Source: Archaeoglobaceae archaeon (GTDB lineage Archaea > Halobacteriota > Archaeoglobi > Archaeoglobales > Archaeoglobaceae). From it: a stretch of DNA of 19,516 nt. The position numbers and the translations under genes are program-made. The stretch's first letter is position 1. Every line of letters starts with the position of its first letter. Below the pieces are notes generated by a model. It ran no database searches, had not been told where the DNA came from, and worked only from the letters and a program-made list of their open reading frames with translations. Shown here one piece after another: positions 1 to 8,022 of the stretch. The stretch covers positions 1 to 19,516 of the forward strand of contig JAMOMT010000007.1 of the NCBI GenBank assembly GCA_027066965.1, written 5' to 3'.

Positions 1-198
1 ATTGCGACCCTCGAGGCAAAAGTTATAGAGCTGACGAAGGCCGTTGAGAGCCTTACCAAGGAAGTTCTATACCTGAAGTCCGACAAGCTGCCAATAAAGC
101 CGAGTCAAAGCAGGGAGAAGATAAAGCAGCAGCTTAAGAGCAGCAAGACAGCCAAGCTCGTAGAGGAGAGGGACGATGACATAATAGTTTGCGACTGA
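1..198 (+). CDS. C-terminal end of a small charged protein upstream of smc (partial)
   Basis: The window opens inside a reading frame (frame 1) that runs to a TGA at 196-198, giving the last 65 residues of a protein. The segment is rich in Lys, Glu and Ser. It begins with a heptad-like stretch (pattern LEAKVIELTKAVESLTKEV) that could form a coiled coil, continues with a basic patch containing KIKQQLKSSKTAK, and ends in an acidic tail, EERDDDIIVCD. I do not recognise the family. The stop lies 21 bases before the smc ATG, so the two genes are probably co-transcribed, and a small coiled-coil protein just upstream of smc could be linked to condensin. That link is inference from position only; the start is outside the window. 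Confidence 0.75.
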   Translation: MATLEAKVIELTKAVESLTKEVLYLKSDKLPIKPSQSREKIKQQLKSSKTAKLVEERDDDIIVCD

Positions 199-219
199 TT
201 ACGATTACTATTGCTGAAC

Positions 220-3200
220 ATGTACATAAAGAAAATAACTCTAAAGAACTTCAAGTCCTTCGGCAAGAAGGTGGAGGTTCCCTTTTTCAAGGGCTTCACC
301 GTAATTAGTGGACCGAATGGAAGCGGGAAGTCCAACATAATCGACTCCATCGTCTTCTGTTTAGGTCTCTCTACGTCAACCAAGACTCTGAGGGCCGAAA
401 AGCTGACAGACCTCATTCACACAGGGAAAAATGAGGCCGAAGTTTCCATAACTTTCGACAACAGCGATTCTTCTCTGCCGTTTTCAGGAGACGTAACAGT
501 AACGAGGAGGATAAGGGTAACGGAGAGAGGATACTACAGTTACTACTACGTAAACGGAAAGCAGTGCTCCCTCTCGGACATTCAGGACATGTTGTCGAGA
601 GCCGGAATTCACGGAGACGCTTACAATGTGATAATGCAGGGAGATGTTACAAGGCTCGCGGAGATGACTCCAGTCCAGAGGAGGAGAATAATAGACGACA
701 TAGCTGGAATATCCGAGTTCGAGGAGAAGAGGGAAAAGGCGATAGAAGAGCTCGACAGGGTTAGAGAGAACATAGAGAAGATAGAAGCTGTTCTCAGTGA
801 GGTTACGAAGAGACTCGAAGAGCTCGAGAGGGACAGGGAGGAGGCAATTCGCTACAAGAGCCTGCTGGAGGAGAAGGACTACACAAACAGGGTAATAGAA
901 ACCCACCACTACAACCTACTTCTGGGAAAGAAGGAGAAGCTCGAGAGGGAGATCGAGAAGCTCGAGTTGGACAAGGACAGGATCGTAAGCAGGATGGCGG
1001 AGCTGAAGGTGAAGCTAAGCGAAATAAACTCGAAGATAAAGGAGATATCCTCGAAAATAGCTGAAATTACTGATACTTCCTACGACGAGATAAGCCAGAG
1101 AATGCTCGAGATAAACTCAGAGATAGAGGCGATAAGAAAGTCAGAGTCGATATACATGGAGGAGATAAAGAGAAACCGGGAAAAACTGACCGAAATTAAC
1201 CTCTCGATTTCAAACTTGGAGGAGGAACTCGAAAAGCTACTCACCGAAAGGGAGAGAACCTCCATAGAAAGGGAGAGCGTAAAGGCAGTGTTGGAGGAAA
1301 TAGAGGCAAAGATAGAAATTTATAGAACGAGGCTTGAAGAGGTGGATCTCGAAAGCAAAAATCTCAAGGACGAACTCCTCAAGGAGAAAGACGAGCTCGA
1401 GAGGCTGAAAAGTGAGAGGAGTGATGCTCTGAGGGAGAGGGATAGGCTCGTTGACAGTGCGAGGATGCTCGAGGTGAACGTGGAAGAGCTCAGAAGGAAA
1501 AGAGACTCGATAAAGAAGAGAATAGAAGAGCTCGAGAGAGGCATAGACGAGAAGCTGAGAGAAATGAACAGAGCTGAAATGAGAGCGAGTAAGCTCGTGA
1601 AGAGGAGGAACGAAGTTGACAGCGAGCTGTTCTCCCTCAGAAACGAGCTTGCAGAAGTGGAGGAGAAGATAAAGTCCATAGAAGTGGAGCTGGCAAAGCT
1701 TAGAGCTGAAATGAACGCGATAGAGTCCGGTTTCTCGAAAGGGGTTGACCTCGTTCTAGAGGCAAGGGAGAGAAGAGCTCTTCCCGGGATTTTTGGAACC
1801 GTAGCTCAGCTCTGCGAGGTTGATGAGCAGTTCGCTCTAGCCTTAGAGGTTGCAGCTGGCAATGCTTTGCAGTACATAGTCGTAGAGAACGAGGATGATG
1901 CCGTAAGGGCGATAAACTACCTCAAACAGATAAGAGGTGGTAGAGCAACATTTCTCCCGCTAACGAGGATGAAGAAGAACTTCGGAAAGCTCGAACTCGA
2001 CGAGTCCGTACTGAAGTACCCAGGAGTGATAGACTACGCCGTCAACCTTGTGAGGTGTGAGAGAAAGTTTAAACCCGTTTTCAACTACGTTTTCAGAGAT
2101 ACACTCGTCGTCGACAAGATAGAGACGGCAAAAGTCCTAATGGACAAGTTTGGAGGGAGGATGGTAACTCTCGATGGTGACCTCGTTGAGAGAAGCGGAG
2201 CTATGAGCGGAGGTTACATAGAGAAGAGGAGGGGCTTTCTCCTTTCAAGGGACATGGTGGAGAAAGAGAAGAAGCTAATGGAGGAAGCAACGGTTCTCAA
2301 GAGTAGAAAAATAGAGGTCATGAGCAGAATAAAGAAGGCAGAGGAAGACAGGAGGGAGATCCAGAAGCTCGTGGATGAAGTGAGCTCCGAAGTCAGGAGG
2401 CTGAGAGACGAGATAGACCACGCAAAGAGGGAAGTTGTAGACTGCGGAGAGAGTGTTAAAAGGCTAGATGAGAAAATATTCGAGTTAGAGGCTAACAGGA
2501 AGTCCCTATTCTCCCAGATAGCCGAAGTTGAGAGAAAGGTCGAGGCCCTCTCGAAAGAAATAGCGGAGAAAGAGAAGAGGATAGAGGAGATAGAGAGGAG
2601 GTTGAAGGGGAGCGAGGTCCCGGAGCTCTCAAGGAAGTACGACGAGCTCAAAGAAGAGCGCTCCGAAATCTACAGGAGACTCCTGAACGCAGAGAGTAGG
2701 CTCGAGAGCGTAGAAATGAAGGTAAAACAGGCGGAGGAGAGGATAGAAGAGAAGAGGAGAGAGGCTGAAAGAGCGAGGAGAGAGATTGAGGAGCTCGAAA
2801 GGAGGATTGAGGAGGGTAGAAATAGAATCAGAGAGCTCGAAGAGGAAATGAGAGAGCTGAAGAGGGAGGAAGAGAGAATAGGAAGACAAGTCAAAGAACT
2901 TAGAAAGGAGAGAGACGAGCTCGTCGAAAAGGCAGGAAAACTTGAGAGAGACGTTGATTCCTGCAAATACGCGATAATGGCAATAGAGGAGAGGATAAGA
3001 GCTAGAAACGACGCTCTTCTGAACGTGAAGATGGAGATAGAAAAAGTTGACACTTCAAGGCTTCTGTCTGGCTCGATTCCACCGATGGAAGAGGCCGTGA
3101 AAAAGCTGGAGGAGATAGAGAAAGAGCTTAGGAGTTTCGGAGAAGTAAACATGAAGGCGATCCAGGAGTACGAGGAAGTCAAGGCGAGGAGGGAAGATCT

Positions 3201-3762
3201 CCTTGAGAAGAAGCTGAGCCTCGAGAGGGAGAGGAGCGAGATACTCGAAAGAATAGAAAGGTACGAGAAGATGAAGAGAGAAGCATTCTTCGAAGCATTC
3301 AACGCGATAAGGGCGAACTTCTCCAAAGTTATGAAGTTGCTCACTGATGGGGAAGGAGAACTTTACCTTGACGGAGAAGATCCGTTCAACAGCGGGCTGA
3401 ACATAAGGGTGAAGCCGTACGGAAAGCCCGTTCAAAGGATAGAGTCGCTCAGTGGAGGGGAGAAGAGCCTCATAGCTCTCGCGTTAATTTTCGCCATACA
3501 GATGTACAGACCTGCACCGTTCTACGCTTTCGACGAGATAGACATGTTCCTTGACGGAGCAAACGTCAGTAGAGTTGCAAAGCTCATAAAGGAGAGGTCA
3601 AAGGATGCGCAATTCATCGTCGTCTCTCTAAGAAAGCCGACTCTCGAAATGGCAGATGCGATAGTTGGAGTAACTATGGACAGGAACAACTGTTCGAAGG
3701 TCACCGGAATAAAGCTCAGGGCTGAGAAAAGAGCTGTCAGTGCCGTAGCTGAGCAGGGTTAA
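220..3762 (+). CDS. smc: Chromosome segregation/condensin ATPase SMC
   Basis: This is a full-length SMC protein of 1180 residues, the usual size. The N-terminal ABC half-domain carries Walker A, GPNGSGKSN, at about residues 31-39. Two long Glu/Lys/Arg-rich coiled-coil arms (about 165-500 and 670-1000) flank a hinge at about 515-640, which includes LPGIFGTVAQL and GGRATFLPL. The C-terminal half has the signature LSGGEKS at about 1077-1083 and Walker B ending in DEID at 1105-1108. SMC dimers close at the hinge and, with ScpA and ScpB, use ATP to organise and segregate the chromosome. I chose ATG at 220 because it gives MYIKKITLKNFKSF, the usual family N-terminus; a TTG at 211 would add only three residues. 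No clear Shine-Dalgarno site precedes it. scpA follows 36 bases downstream. Confidence 0.97.
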   Translation: MYIKKITLKNFKSFGKKVEVPFFKGFTVISGPNGSGKSNIIDSIVFCLGLSTSTKTLRAEKLTDLIHTGKNEAEVSITFDNSDSSLPFSGDVTVTRRIRVTERGYYSYYYVNGKQCSLSDIQDMLSRAGIHGDAYNVIMQGDVTRLAEMTPVQRRRIIDDIAGISEFEEKREKAIEELDRVRENIEKIEAVLSEVTKRLEELERDREEAIRYKSLLEEKDYTNRVIETHHYNLLLGKKEKLEREIEKLELDKDRIVSRMAELKVKLSEINSKIKEISSKIAEITDTSYDEISQRMLEINSEIEAIRKSESIYMEEIKRNREKLTEINLSISNLEEELEKLLTERERTSIERESVKAVLEEIEAKIEIYRTRLEEVDLESKNLKDELLKEKDELERLKSERSDALRERDRLVDSARMLEVNVEELRRKRDSIKKRIEELERGIDEKLREMNRAEMRASKLVKRRNEVDSELFSLRNELAEVEEKIKSIEVELAKLRAEMNAIESGFSKGVDLVLEARERRALPGIFGTVAQLCEVDEQFALALEVAAGNALQYIVVENEDDAVRAINYLKQIRGGRATFLPLTRMKKNFGKLELDESVLKYPGVIDYAVNLVRCERKFKPVFNYVFRDTLVVDKIETAKVLMDKFGGRMVTLDGDLVERSGAMSGGYIEKRRGFLLSRDMVEKEKKLMEEATVLKSRKIEVMSRIKKAEEDRREIQKLVDEVSSEVRRLRDEIDHAKREVVDCGESVKRLDEKIFELEANRKSLFSQIAEVERKVEALSKEIAEKEKRIEEIERRLKGSEVPELSRKYDELKEERSEIYRRLLNAESRLESVEMKVKQAEERIEEKRREAERARREIEELERRIEEGRNRIRELEEEMRELKREEERIGRQVKELRKERDELVEKAGKLERDVDSCKYAIMAIEERIRARNDALLNVKMEIEKVDTSRLLSGSIPPMEEAVKKLEEIEKELRSFGEVNMKAIQEYEEVKARREDLLEKKLSLERERSEILERIERYEKMKREAFFEAFNAIRANFSKVMKLLTDGEGELYLDGEDPFNSGLNIRVKPYGKPVQRIESLSGGEKSLIALALIFAIQMYRPAPFYAFDEIDMFLDGANVSRVAKLIKERSKDAQFIVVSLRKPTLEMADAIVGVTMDRNNCSKVTGIKLRAEKRAVSAVAEQG

Positions 3763-3786
3763 GATTAAGGAAAATCATCGGTTGAA

Positions 3787-3792
3787 GAGGTG
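3787..3792 (+). promoter_or_regulatory. Shine-Dalgarno site deciding the scpA start
   Basis: GAGGTG lies six bases before the ATG at 3799 and matches the archaeal anti-Shine-Dalgarno. It overlaps the in-frame GTG at 3790, so that GTG is better read as part of the ribosome binding site than as the start codon. Confidence 0.6.
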
Positions 3793-3798
3793 CAAAGA

Positions 3799-4701
3799 AT
3801 GAACGAAATAGTAGGGAAGGATAGGAGTGTGGAAGCGAACGATGTGAGCAACGCAGAAGGTGGAATGAAAGGAATAGAGCAAATAACCGTAGAGGGTCCA
3901 GGAGAGCTGAAGGATCCAGTAAAGGTTCTCGTGGAGATGGCAAGGAGGGGGGAGATAAACCCCTGGAACATAGATGTTGTGGAAGTTGCGGACAGGTTTC
4001 TTGCAGAGCTCGAGAGGGCGAAGAGGCTCGACCTGAGGATATCCGGGAGAGTCCTTCTCTACGCAGCCATCCTCGTCAGGATGAAGGCAGAAATACTTGC
4101 GGAGGAGGCAATTCTTTCGGAGCCCGATGAGGTTGAATCTGAGTTTGACGAGTTTGAATTACACTCTCCCCCAGAGTTTGAAAGTGAATTCGATGTCTCT
4201 GAATTCGAGCTTTCAGAGGTCGATTTGGAGGTCGAGAGAGACGCTGAACCCGAAAGTTTGAGCTACCATGATTTCGACTCGGAGTCGGAGTGCCCAAGTC
4301 CAGAGATTGCTGAGGAGGACGAGGTAATAGCCTACCTAATGAGACCCCACAGGAAAGTAAGGAGATTCACGACCCTGAAAGACCTGCTAATAGAGCTCAA
4401 AAAAGCTGAGAGTGTGAAAAAGAAGAAGAAAAAACCAGCAGACGACGTAAGAAAAAAAATTCTCGAGACTCCACATGATGAGGACATGGAGGAAACGATA
4501 AACAAGGTAGAAAGAGAACTCGAAAGACTTTTCGATAGAAAAGGAATGCTTCTCTTTTCAGAACTCGTCAGGGGAAAGGGAAAAGGAGAGATGCTCTCGT
4601 ACTACGTCTCCTTGCTTTACCTGTCGTTCAGGAAGAAAGTCGAGATCGAACAGGAGAGGATATACGAGGACGATATAGTCGTTAGGAAGTTTGAGGGTTA
4701 A
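3799..4701 (+). CDS. scpA: Segregation and condensation protein ScpA (kleisin)
   Basis: This 300-residue protein is a prokaryotic kleisin, the subunit that bridges the two SMC heads and binds ScpB. The N-terminal part shows family features: DPVKVLVEMARRGEINPWNIDV at about residues 36-57, then a helix ending in LLYAAILVRMKAEIL. The C-terminal winged-helix region (about 225-300) includes FSELVRG and FLSLLYLSFRKKVEI-like sequence, EIEQERIYEDDIVV. Between them, residues about 106-176 form a strongly acidic low-complexity linker with repeated SEF/FEL elements, followed by a basic patch with six consecutive lysines (KKKKKK). ATG 3799 is chosen for its GAGGTG ribosome binding site; GTG 3790 is the alternative. 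It lies between smc (36-base gap) and scpB (59-base gap), the expected neighbours. Confidence 0.93.
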   Translation: MNEIVGKDRSVEANDVSNAEGGMKGIEQITVEGPGELKDPVKVLVEMARRGEINPWNIDVVEVADRFLAELERAKRLDLRISGRVLLYAAILVRMKAEILAEEAILSEPDEVESEFDEFELHSPPEFESEFDVSEFELSEVDLEVERDAEPESLSYHDFDSESECPSPEIAEEDEVIAYLMRPHRKVRRFTTLKDLLIELKKAESVKKKKKKPADDVRKKILETPHDEDMEETINKVERELERLFDRKGMLLFSELVRGKGKGEMLSYYVSLLYLSFRKKVEIEQERIYEDDIVVRKFEG

Positions 4702-4760
4702 ATTTCACTTTTACTGGAAAATCTTCAGCATAAGATTGGACGTCTAAACCTCAGAAAAGA

Positions 4761-5345
4761 GTGGTCGCTGTGAGTGTCGAGGAAAAAAAAGGAGGAGAGG
4801 GGCGGGAGGAGAAAGAGGTCACCAGGATAGTGGAAGCCATACTCTTCACGTCCCCCGAACCGATTTCCCCGGCAAAGATAGCGAGGGTTTCTGGAATAAA
4901 CCTGAAAGCTGTCAGAGAAGCTCTTAGATCTCTGGTAGAGGAGTACAGAGGGAGAGAAACGGCAATAGAGGTGATAGAGGTCGCCGGGAAGTACGCGATG
5001 AGAGTAAAGCCGGAGTACCATGGCTACGTCGACAGGTTTAGAGAGTTAGACATGGAAAGGGGGATGTTGAGAACTCTCGCAGTTATAGCCCTGAGGCAAC
5101 CAATAAAGATGTCAGAACTCGCGAAGATCAGAGGAAATAGATGTTACGAGCACGTTAGGGAGCTTGAGGAGATGGGTTTCGTGAAGGCTGAGAAGTCCGG
5201 GAAGACGAAAATACTCACCACCACGAGGAAGTTCGCTGAGTACTTCGGGCTTAAAGCAGGAGACCCAGAGTCCGTTAAGGAGTTTCTCAAGAAGGCAGCA
5301 AGGAGAGATGCAGAGCTGGAAAAATATATACGTAATAAAACGTAA
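4761..5345 (+). CDS. scpB: Segregation and condensation protein ScpB
   Basis: This 194-residue protein matches ScpB, which has two winged-helix domains and binds the middle of ScpA as a dimer in the SMC complex. Visible family features are VTRIVEAILFTSPEPISPAKIARVSG near residues 20-45, the second winged helix LRTLAVIALRQPIKMSELAKIRGN near 104-127, and RELEEMGFVKAEKSGKTKILTTTRKFAEYFGL near 133-165. The start is uncertain: GTG 4761 and GTG 4770 are in frame, neither has a strong ribosome binding site, and the first 20 residues are charged and not conserved-looking. It follows scpA by 59 bases. The stop codon lies inside the palindrome that precedes the next gene. Confidence 0.93.
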   Translation: MVAVSVEEKKGGEGREEKEVTRIVEAILFTSPEPISPAKIARVSGINLKAVREALRSLVEEYRGRETAIEVIEVAGKYAMRVKPEYHGYVDRFRELDMERGMLRTLAVIALRQPIKMSELAKIRGNRCYEHVRELEEMGFVKAEKSGKTKILTTTRKFAEYFGLKAGDPESVKEFLKKAARRDAELEKYIRNKT

Positions 5346-5351
5346 CGTTTT
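5321..5351 (+). promoter_or_regulatory. Candidate promoter with palindromic operator inside the scpB 3' end
   Basis: An A/T-rich TATA-like block, AAAATATATA, lies at 5321-5330. It is followed by an inverted repeat, AAAACGT (5337-5343) and ACGTTTT (5345-5351), symmetric about A5344. TATA to the ATG at 5357 is about 29 bases, so a transcript would start within a few bases of the start codon, and the palindrome would sit across the initiation site. The sequence shows the symmetry; a repressor role is inference. Confidence 0.45.
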
Positions 5352-5356
5352 CAGGA

Positions 5357-6121
5357 ATGCTTTCGAGCATGATAGACCTTGTCGCAGACTGCGTGAGGTG
5401 GATATGTGAGAGGCTTGAAAGCAGAAACTTGACGAGCGATGAGGAGGTTGAAAGGTTAGCTATCAGGTATCTTTTAAGAAAAAACCCGCGTTTTAATGGC
5501 GTTTTAGATTTCGTCTCGCTGGTAAAAAATTCGGTGTTCGAGGAGCCAATTTCTCTCAGCTGCTTCTTTCCGGACAGAGTGGAGGTGGGCGAGGGAACTC
5601 TGCACGCCCGGCACGGAGCTAACAGAGATTCGATTGCCGTTAAGGAGATGCTCGAGGCGAGGAGAGTTCTCGACTCACAGGATGTGATTAGACCTATTTT
5701 ATCAAGATTTTTTGGAGTTAACGCTGAAGAGGAGGGAGTGTTACTTAAGTTCGAGAGGGAAAAGTACATCTACACCGTATTCATCTCCCTCATAAAAGAG
5801 TTGTTCGAGGACCTGCCCTACCACACCTTGTTGAACGAGGCTGTTAAGGGAGTAAACGAGAGAGAAGTCAGGCACGTAATACTGCTTTTAACTGAAAGGA
5901 CGCCTCTTCCGTTCGTAGTTTTCTTCAGACATTACTCAGAGAAAGTTAGAAGAGCTGGCATCCTCGTTTGGGTCGTTGACGTTGAGAGAGAAAGTATAGA
6001 CCCATTCATAGGTTATCCTCCGGAAAAGGATCTGATAGGCCGGTTCAAAAATCCAAAGCTGGCGACGGAGATAGAGTCTCTGTGGAGAGTAAAGATTGGT
6101 GAAGAGACAGAAGAAGTTTGA
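5357..6121 (+). CDS. Conserved-looking protein of unknown function next to the condensin genes
   Basis: This is a 254-residue soluble protein that I do not recognise. It has no signal peptide or membrane segment and no cysteine cluster. It reads as mostly alpha-helical, with a charged N-terminal helix (DLVADCVRWICERLESRN), a Leu-rich middle (FISLIKELFEDLPYHTLLNEAV), and a hydrophobic strand-like C-terminal part (RHVILLLTERTPLPFVVFFRHYSEKVRRAGILVWVVDV). The start may be ATG 5357 or ATG 5369. It lies 11 bases after scpB on the same strand, but the TATA-like block and palindrome just before it suggest separate control. Codon use matches its neighbours. A role with SMC/ScpAB is a guess from position only. 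Confidence 0.8.
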   Translation: MLSSMIDLVADCVRWICERLESRNLTSDEEVERLAIRYLLRKNPRFNGVLDFVSLVKNSVFEEPISLSCFFPDRVEVGEGTLHARHGANRDSIAVKEMLEARRVLDSQDVIRPILSRFFGVNAEEEGVLLKFEREKYIYTVFISLIKELFEDLPYHTLLNEAVKGVNEREVRHVILLLTERTPLPFVVFFRHYSEKVRRAGILVWVVDVERESIDPFIGYPPEKDLIGRFKNPKLATEIESLWRVKIGEETEEV

Positions 6122-6143
6122 GATTTTTGGTTGCTTTTGAGAG

Positions 6144-6161
6144 GCTCATAATCCAATGAGC
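6144..6161. terminator. Hairpin between convergent genes
   Basis: GCTCAT (6144-6149) and ATGAGC (6156-6161) form a perfect 6-bp stem with a six-base loop, in the 58-base gap between the convergent 5357-6121 gene and dphB. Position and symmetry suit a two-way terminator or transcript-end structure; T-rich runs lie at 6123-6138 and 6169-6181. The assignment is inference. Confidence 0.4.
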
Positions 6162-6179
6162 TAAACAATATATTTAACT

Positions 6180-6926
6180 TTAACTTACGATCTCCTCAAG
6201 CTCCTTGGGAGCGTCGGCAAAAACCCTCAGATACTCGTACTCCATGAAGTGGAGAGTTCTCGCAAGCACAGCAAGAGAGTGCAACCCCTCCCCTCTAAAA
6301 TCTTTCAATCTGCTGAGCCTGTCGCACCTCATCTCGTTCTCTCCCCCAGCGTCGCTAAGTGCCACTGCAAACCAGTCCTCCATTCCAGCTTTGAATAGGA
6401 GGTCCACGGCATCAGGAACTCTCATAGGAGGGTTCAGGTCCAGAAGCAGCAAGGTGTGAGCGTTAACGCTCCAGTTCTGCCTGATAACGTCAACCGGATA
6501 CCTCGACACTCTGGAGCCGAGGGGCCAGCTGACAGTCGCAGTTTTTCCGAATCTGTAGAACTGCAAACCTGTAACGCATATGGCCGAAGCTATGCTCGAG
6601 CCGTGAATGACTTTAACTCTAACTCCCGCTTTCTCAGCCTCAAGTCTAAGAGCTGAGTGAGTAGTAGCAACCATAGGATCTCCAGGAACGAGGAGCACGA
6701 CATCTCTATCTCTCGCTTCCTCGATGAGCCTTTTTGCTCCCTCCTCAAGGTCGCTCCTCTCAAGGATCTTTATCTCCCTTCCTATCACACCTTTCAACCT
6801 GTCGAAGTCTTCAATTCTCGAAGTGTAAAGCTCGGCGTAAACGGCATCAGCTTTCTTACAAGCCTCTACTGCCTTCAAAGATGTGTCCATGCAGTCGTGA
6901 ACTCCCATCCCTGCAAGCACGAGCAA
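6180..6926 (-). CDS. dphB: Diphthine synthase (S-adenosylmethionine-dependent)
   Basis: This 248-residue protein belongs to the diphthine synthase family of tetrapyrrole-methylase-fold enzymes. It methylates the modified histidine of elongation factor 2 using S-adenosylmethionine, giving diphthine in the cytoplasm. Family features are an N-terminal LVLAGMGVHDCMDTSLKA-like strand/helix, ADAVYAELYTSR, the cofactor-binding VLLVPGDPMVATTH, VKVIHGSSIASAICVTGLQFYRFG, and HTLLLLDL. The start is chosen as TTG at 6926: a near-perfect ribosome binding site, GGAGGTGA (6938-6931), lies four bases before it, and the resulting N-terminus aligns with the family. A TTG at 6965 would extend the protein by 13 residues but would place the ribosome binding site inside the coding sequence. 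It follows tatC by 42 bases. Confidence 0.95.
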   Translation of the reverse strand: MLVLAGMGVHDCMDTSLKAVEACKKADAVYAELYTSRIEDFDRLKGVIGREIKILERSDLEEGAKRLIEEARDRDVVLLVPGDPMVATTHSALRLEAEKAGVRVKVIHGSSIASAICVTGLQFYRFGKTATVSWPLGSRVSRYPVDVIRQNWSVNAHTLLLLDLNPPMRVPDAVDLLFKAGMEDWFAVALSDAGGENEMRCDRLSRLKDFRGEGLHSLAVLARTLHFMEYEYLRVFADAPKELEEIVS

Positions 6927-6930
6927 TTTC

Positions 6931-6938
6931 TCACCTCC
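6931..6938 (-). promoter_or_regulatory. Strong Shine-Dalgarno site for dphB
   Basis: On the minus strand this reads GGAGGTGA, close to the full complement of the archaeal 16S tail, four bases before TTG 6926. It decides the start in favour of the weak TTG codon. Confidence 0.75.
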
Positions 6939-6968
6939 CGAGGGTTTCAAAACTTCAAATTCCAAATT

Positions 6969-7766
6969 TCAGACTTTAACACCTTCAGCCCTCTCGACAG
7001 AGCGATTTAGCTCTTCCATCTCCTTCTTTATTCTGTTCCTGTAAACGACCTTCGTAACAGCGAGGCTTATGCCAAAAAACAGCACCATCGGAATTGCAAC
7101 CATCATCTGAGTCAGAACATCGGGAGGAGTTATTATTGCCGCTATCGTGAATATCGCCACAATAACATGCCTCCAGTAATACTTTATTGTAGAGTACTTG
7201 ACTATCCCGTTCCCGACGAGCAGGATCATCACGAGCGGCATCTGAAAAACCAGACCAAACACGAGCAGCATTTTGACGACGAACATTACGAAGTCCGAGA
7301 TCGTATAGTAGGAAAGGACACCTTCGCTCTGAGCCATGTGGAAGAGGAACTTCATGAAAATTGGCAGCATTATCAGATACCCGTAAGCCACTCCGGCGAT
7401 AAACAGGAGTATCGACGCGATGCCGTACTTTATCGCCTGACCTTTCGTGAACTCGAAGTCCTTCAAAAGTTCCGTCCTCTCCTTTAGCGTCTTGTATGCT
7501 ATATATAGAATATAGGGTATAGCGGCAACTATTCCGAGAGCGAGAGATATCTTCATCTTGAGCATGAAACCTTCAAGAGGTGTTCGATAAATGAGTTCTG
7601 CACCTTTAGGCAGGAGATCGTGCTTTATCTTCATTATAAGCGGATCAGCTATAAAGGCGAAGCTGACGAACCAGACTGCGAGGACTATGGCGAAAACTCT
7701 CAGAAGTTTCTGCCTGATCATCACGAGTATTTCCGCGAGTTCTGTTATCGTGAACTCTCCGCTCAC
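6969..7766 (-). CDS. tatC: Sec-independent protein translocase TatC
   Basis: This 265-residue integral membrane protein fits TatC, the receptor subunit of the twin-arginine pathway that exports folded, often cofactor-bearing proteins. It has six hydrophobic segments, including LLRVFAIVLAVWFVSFAFIA, LALGIVAAIPYILYIAY, YGIASILLFIAGVAYGYLIMLPIF, FVVKMLLVFGLVFQMPLVMILL, VIVAIFTIAAIITPP and MMVAIPMVLFFGISLAV. The family motifs FxxKMLLVFGLVFQMPLV and IITPPDVLTQMMVAIPM are clear. GTG 7766 is preferred, with a GGAGTTGATC site at 7779-7770; TTG 7775 is the alternative but overlaps that site. No tatA is visible in the window. dphB follows 42 bases downstream and is probably co-transcribed. Confidence 0.93.
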   Translation of the reverse strand: MSGEFTITELAEILVMIRQKLLRVFAIVLAVWFVSFAFIADPLIMKIKHDLLPKGAELIYRTPLEGFMLKMKISLALGIVAAIPYILYIAYKTLKERTELLKDFEFTKGQAIKYGIASILLFIAGVAYGYLIMLPIFMKFLFHMAQSEGVLSYYTISDFVMFVVKMLLVFGLVFQMPLVMILLVGNGIVKYSTIKYYWRHVIVAIFTIAAIITPPDVLTQMMVAIPMVLFFGISLAVTKVVYRNRIKKEMEELNRSVERAEGVKV

Positions 7767-8022
7767 TCCGATCAACTCCGAATTTTCTGGATTTTCCGGT
7801 TTTCAGACGCTTTCAGCGCTTAATCAAGCAGGACCTGACCGGTACTTTTAACCTGAGTGGCGAATAGGCAGGAGAGTTATTTAAAGTTGTTCGCTGCTGG
7901 CAATTTAAGGAAGAGAACAGCACGTAGTCTCGTGAGACCGAAAAACGAGTTAGGGTAAGTGTGAAAAACCTGAAAAACTGTAAAATGATAAAACAAAAGT
8001 ATTGGTCTGACTACCTTACACT
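7767..8022. other. Divergent intergenic region between tatC and the 8023 gene
   Basis: This 256-base spacer separates tatC (-) from the small membrane-protein gene (+). On the minus strand it has two TATA-like blocks that could drive tatC: CTTTAAATAA at 7886-7877 and TTAAAAG near 7851-7845. A short dyad, GTCTC-GT-GAGAC, lies at 7927-7938. I saw no tRNA, RNA gene or coding potential, and no clear plus-strand promoter, though A-rich sequence at 7975-8000 could contain one. Confidence 0.5.

Noticed and set aside
2670..3344. Long minus-strand frames opposite smc (for example 224 codons of Ser/Leu-rich sequence)
   Set aside because: They are mirror frames of Glu/Lys/Arg-rich coiled-coil codons and show no domain, ribosome binding site or promoter.
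7984..8015. Possible C/D box small RNA (ATGATA ... TCTGAC)
   Set aside because: The C box is imperfect and there are no internal D' and C' boxes at normal spacing.
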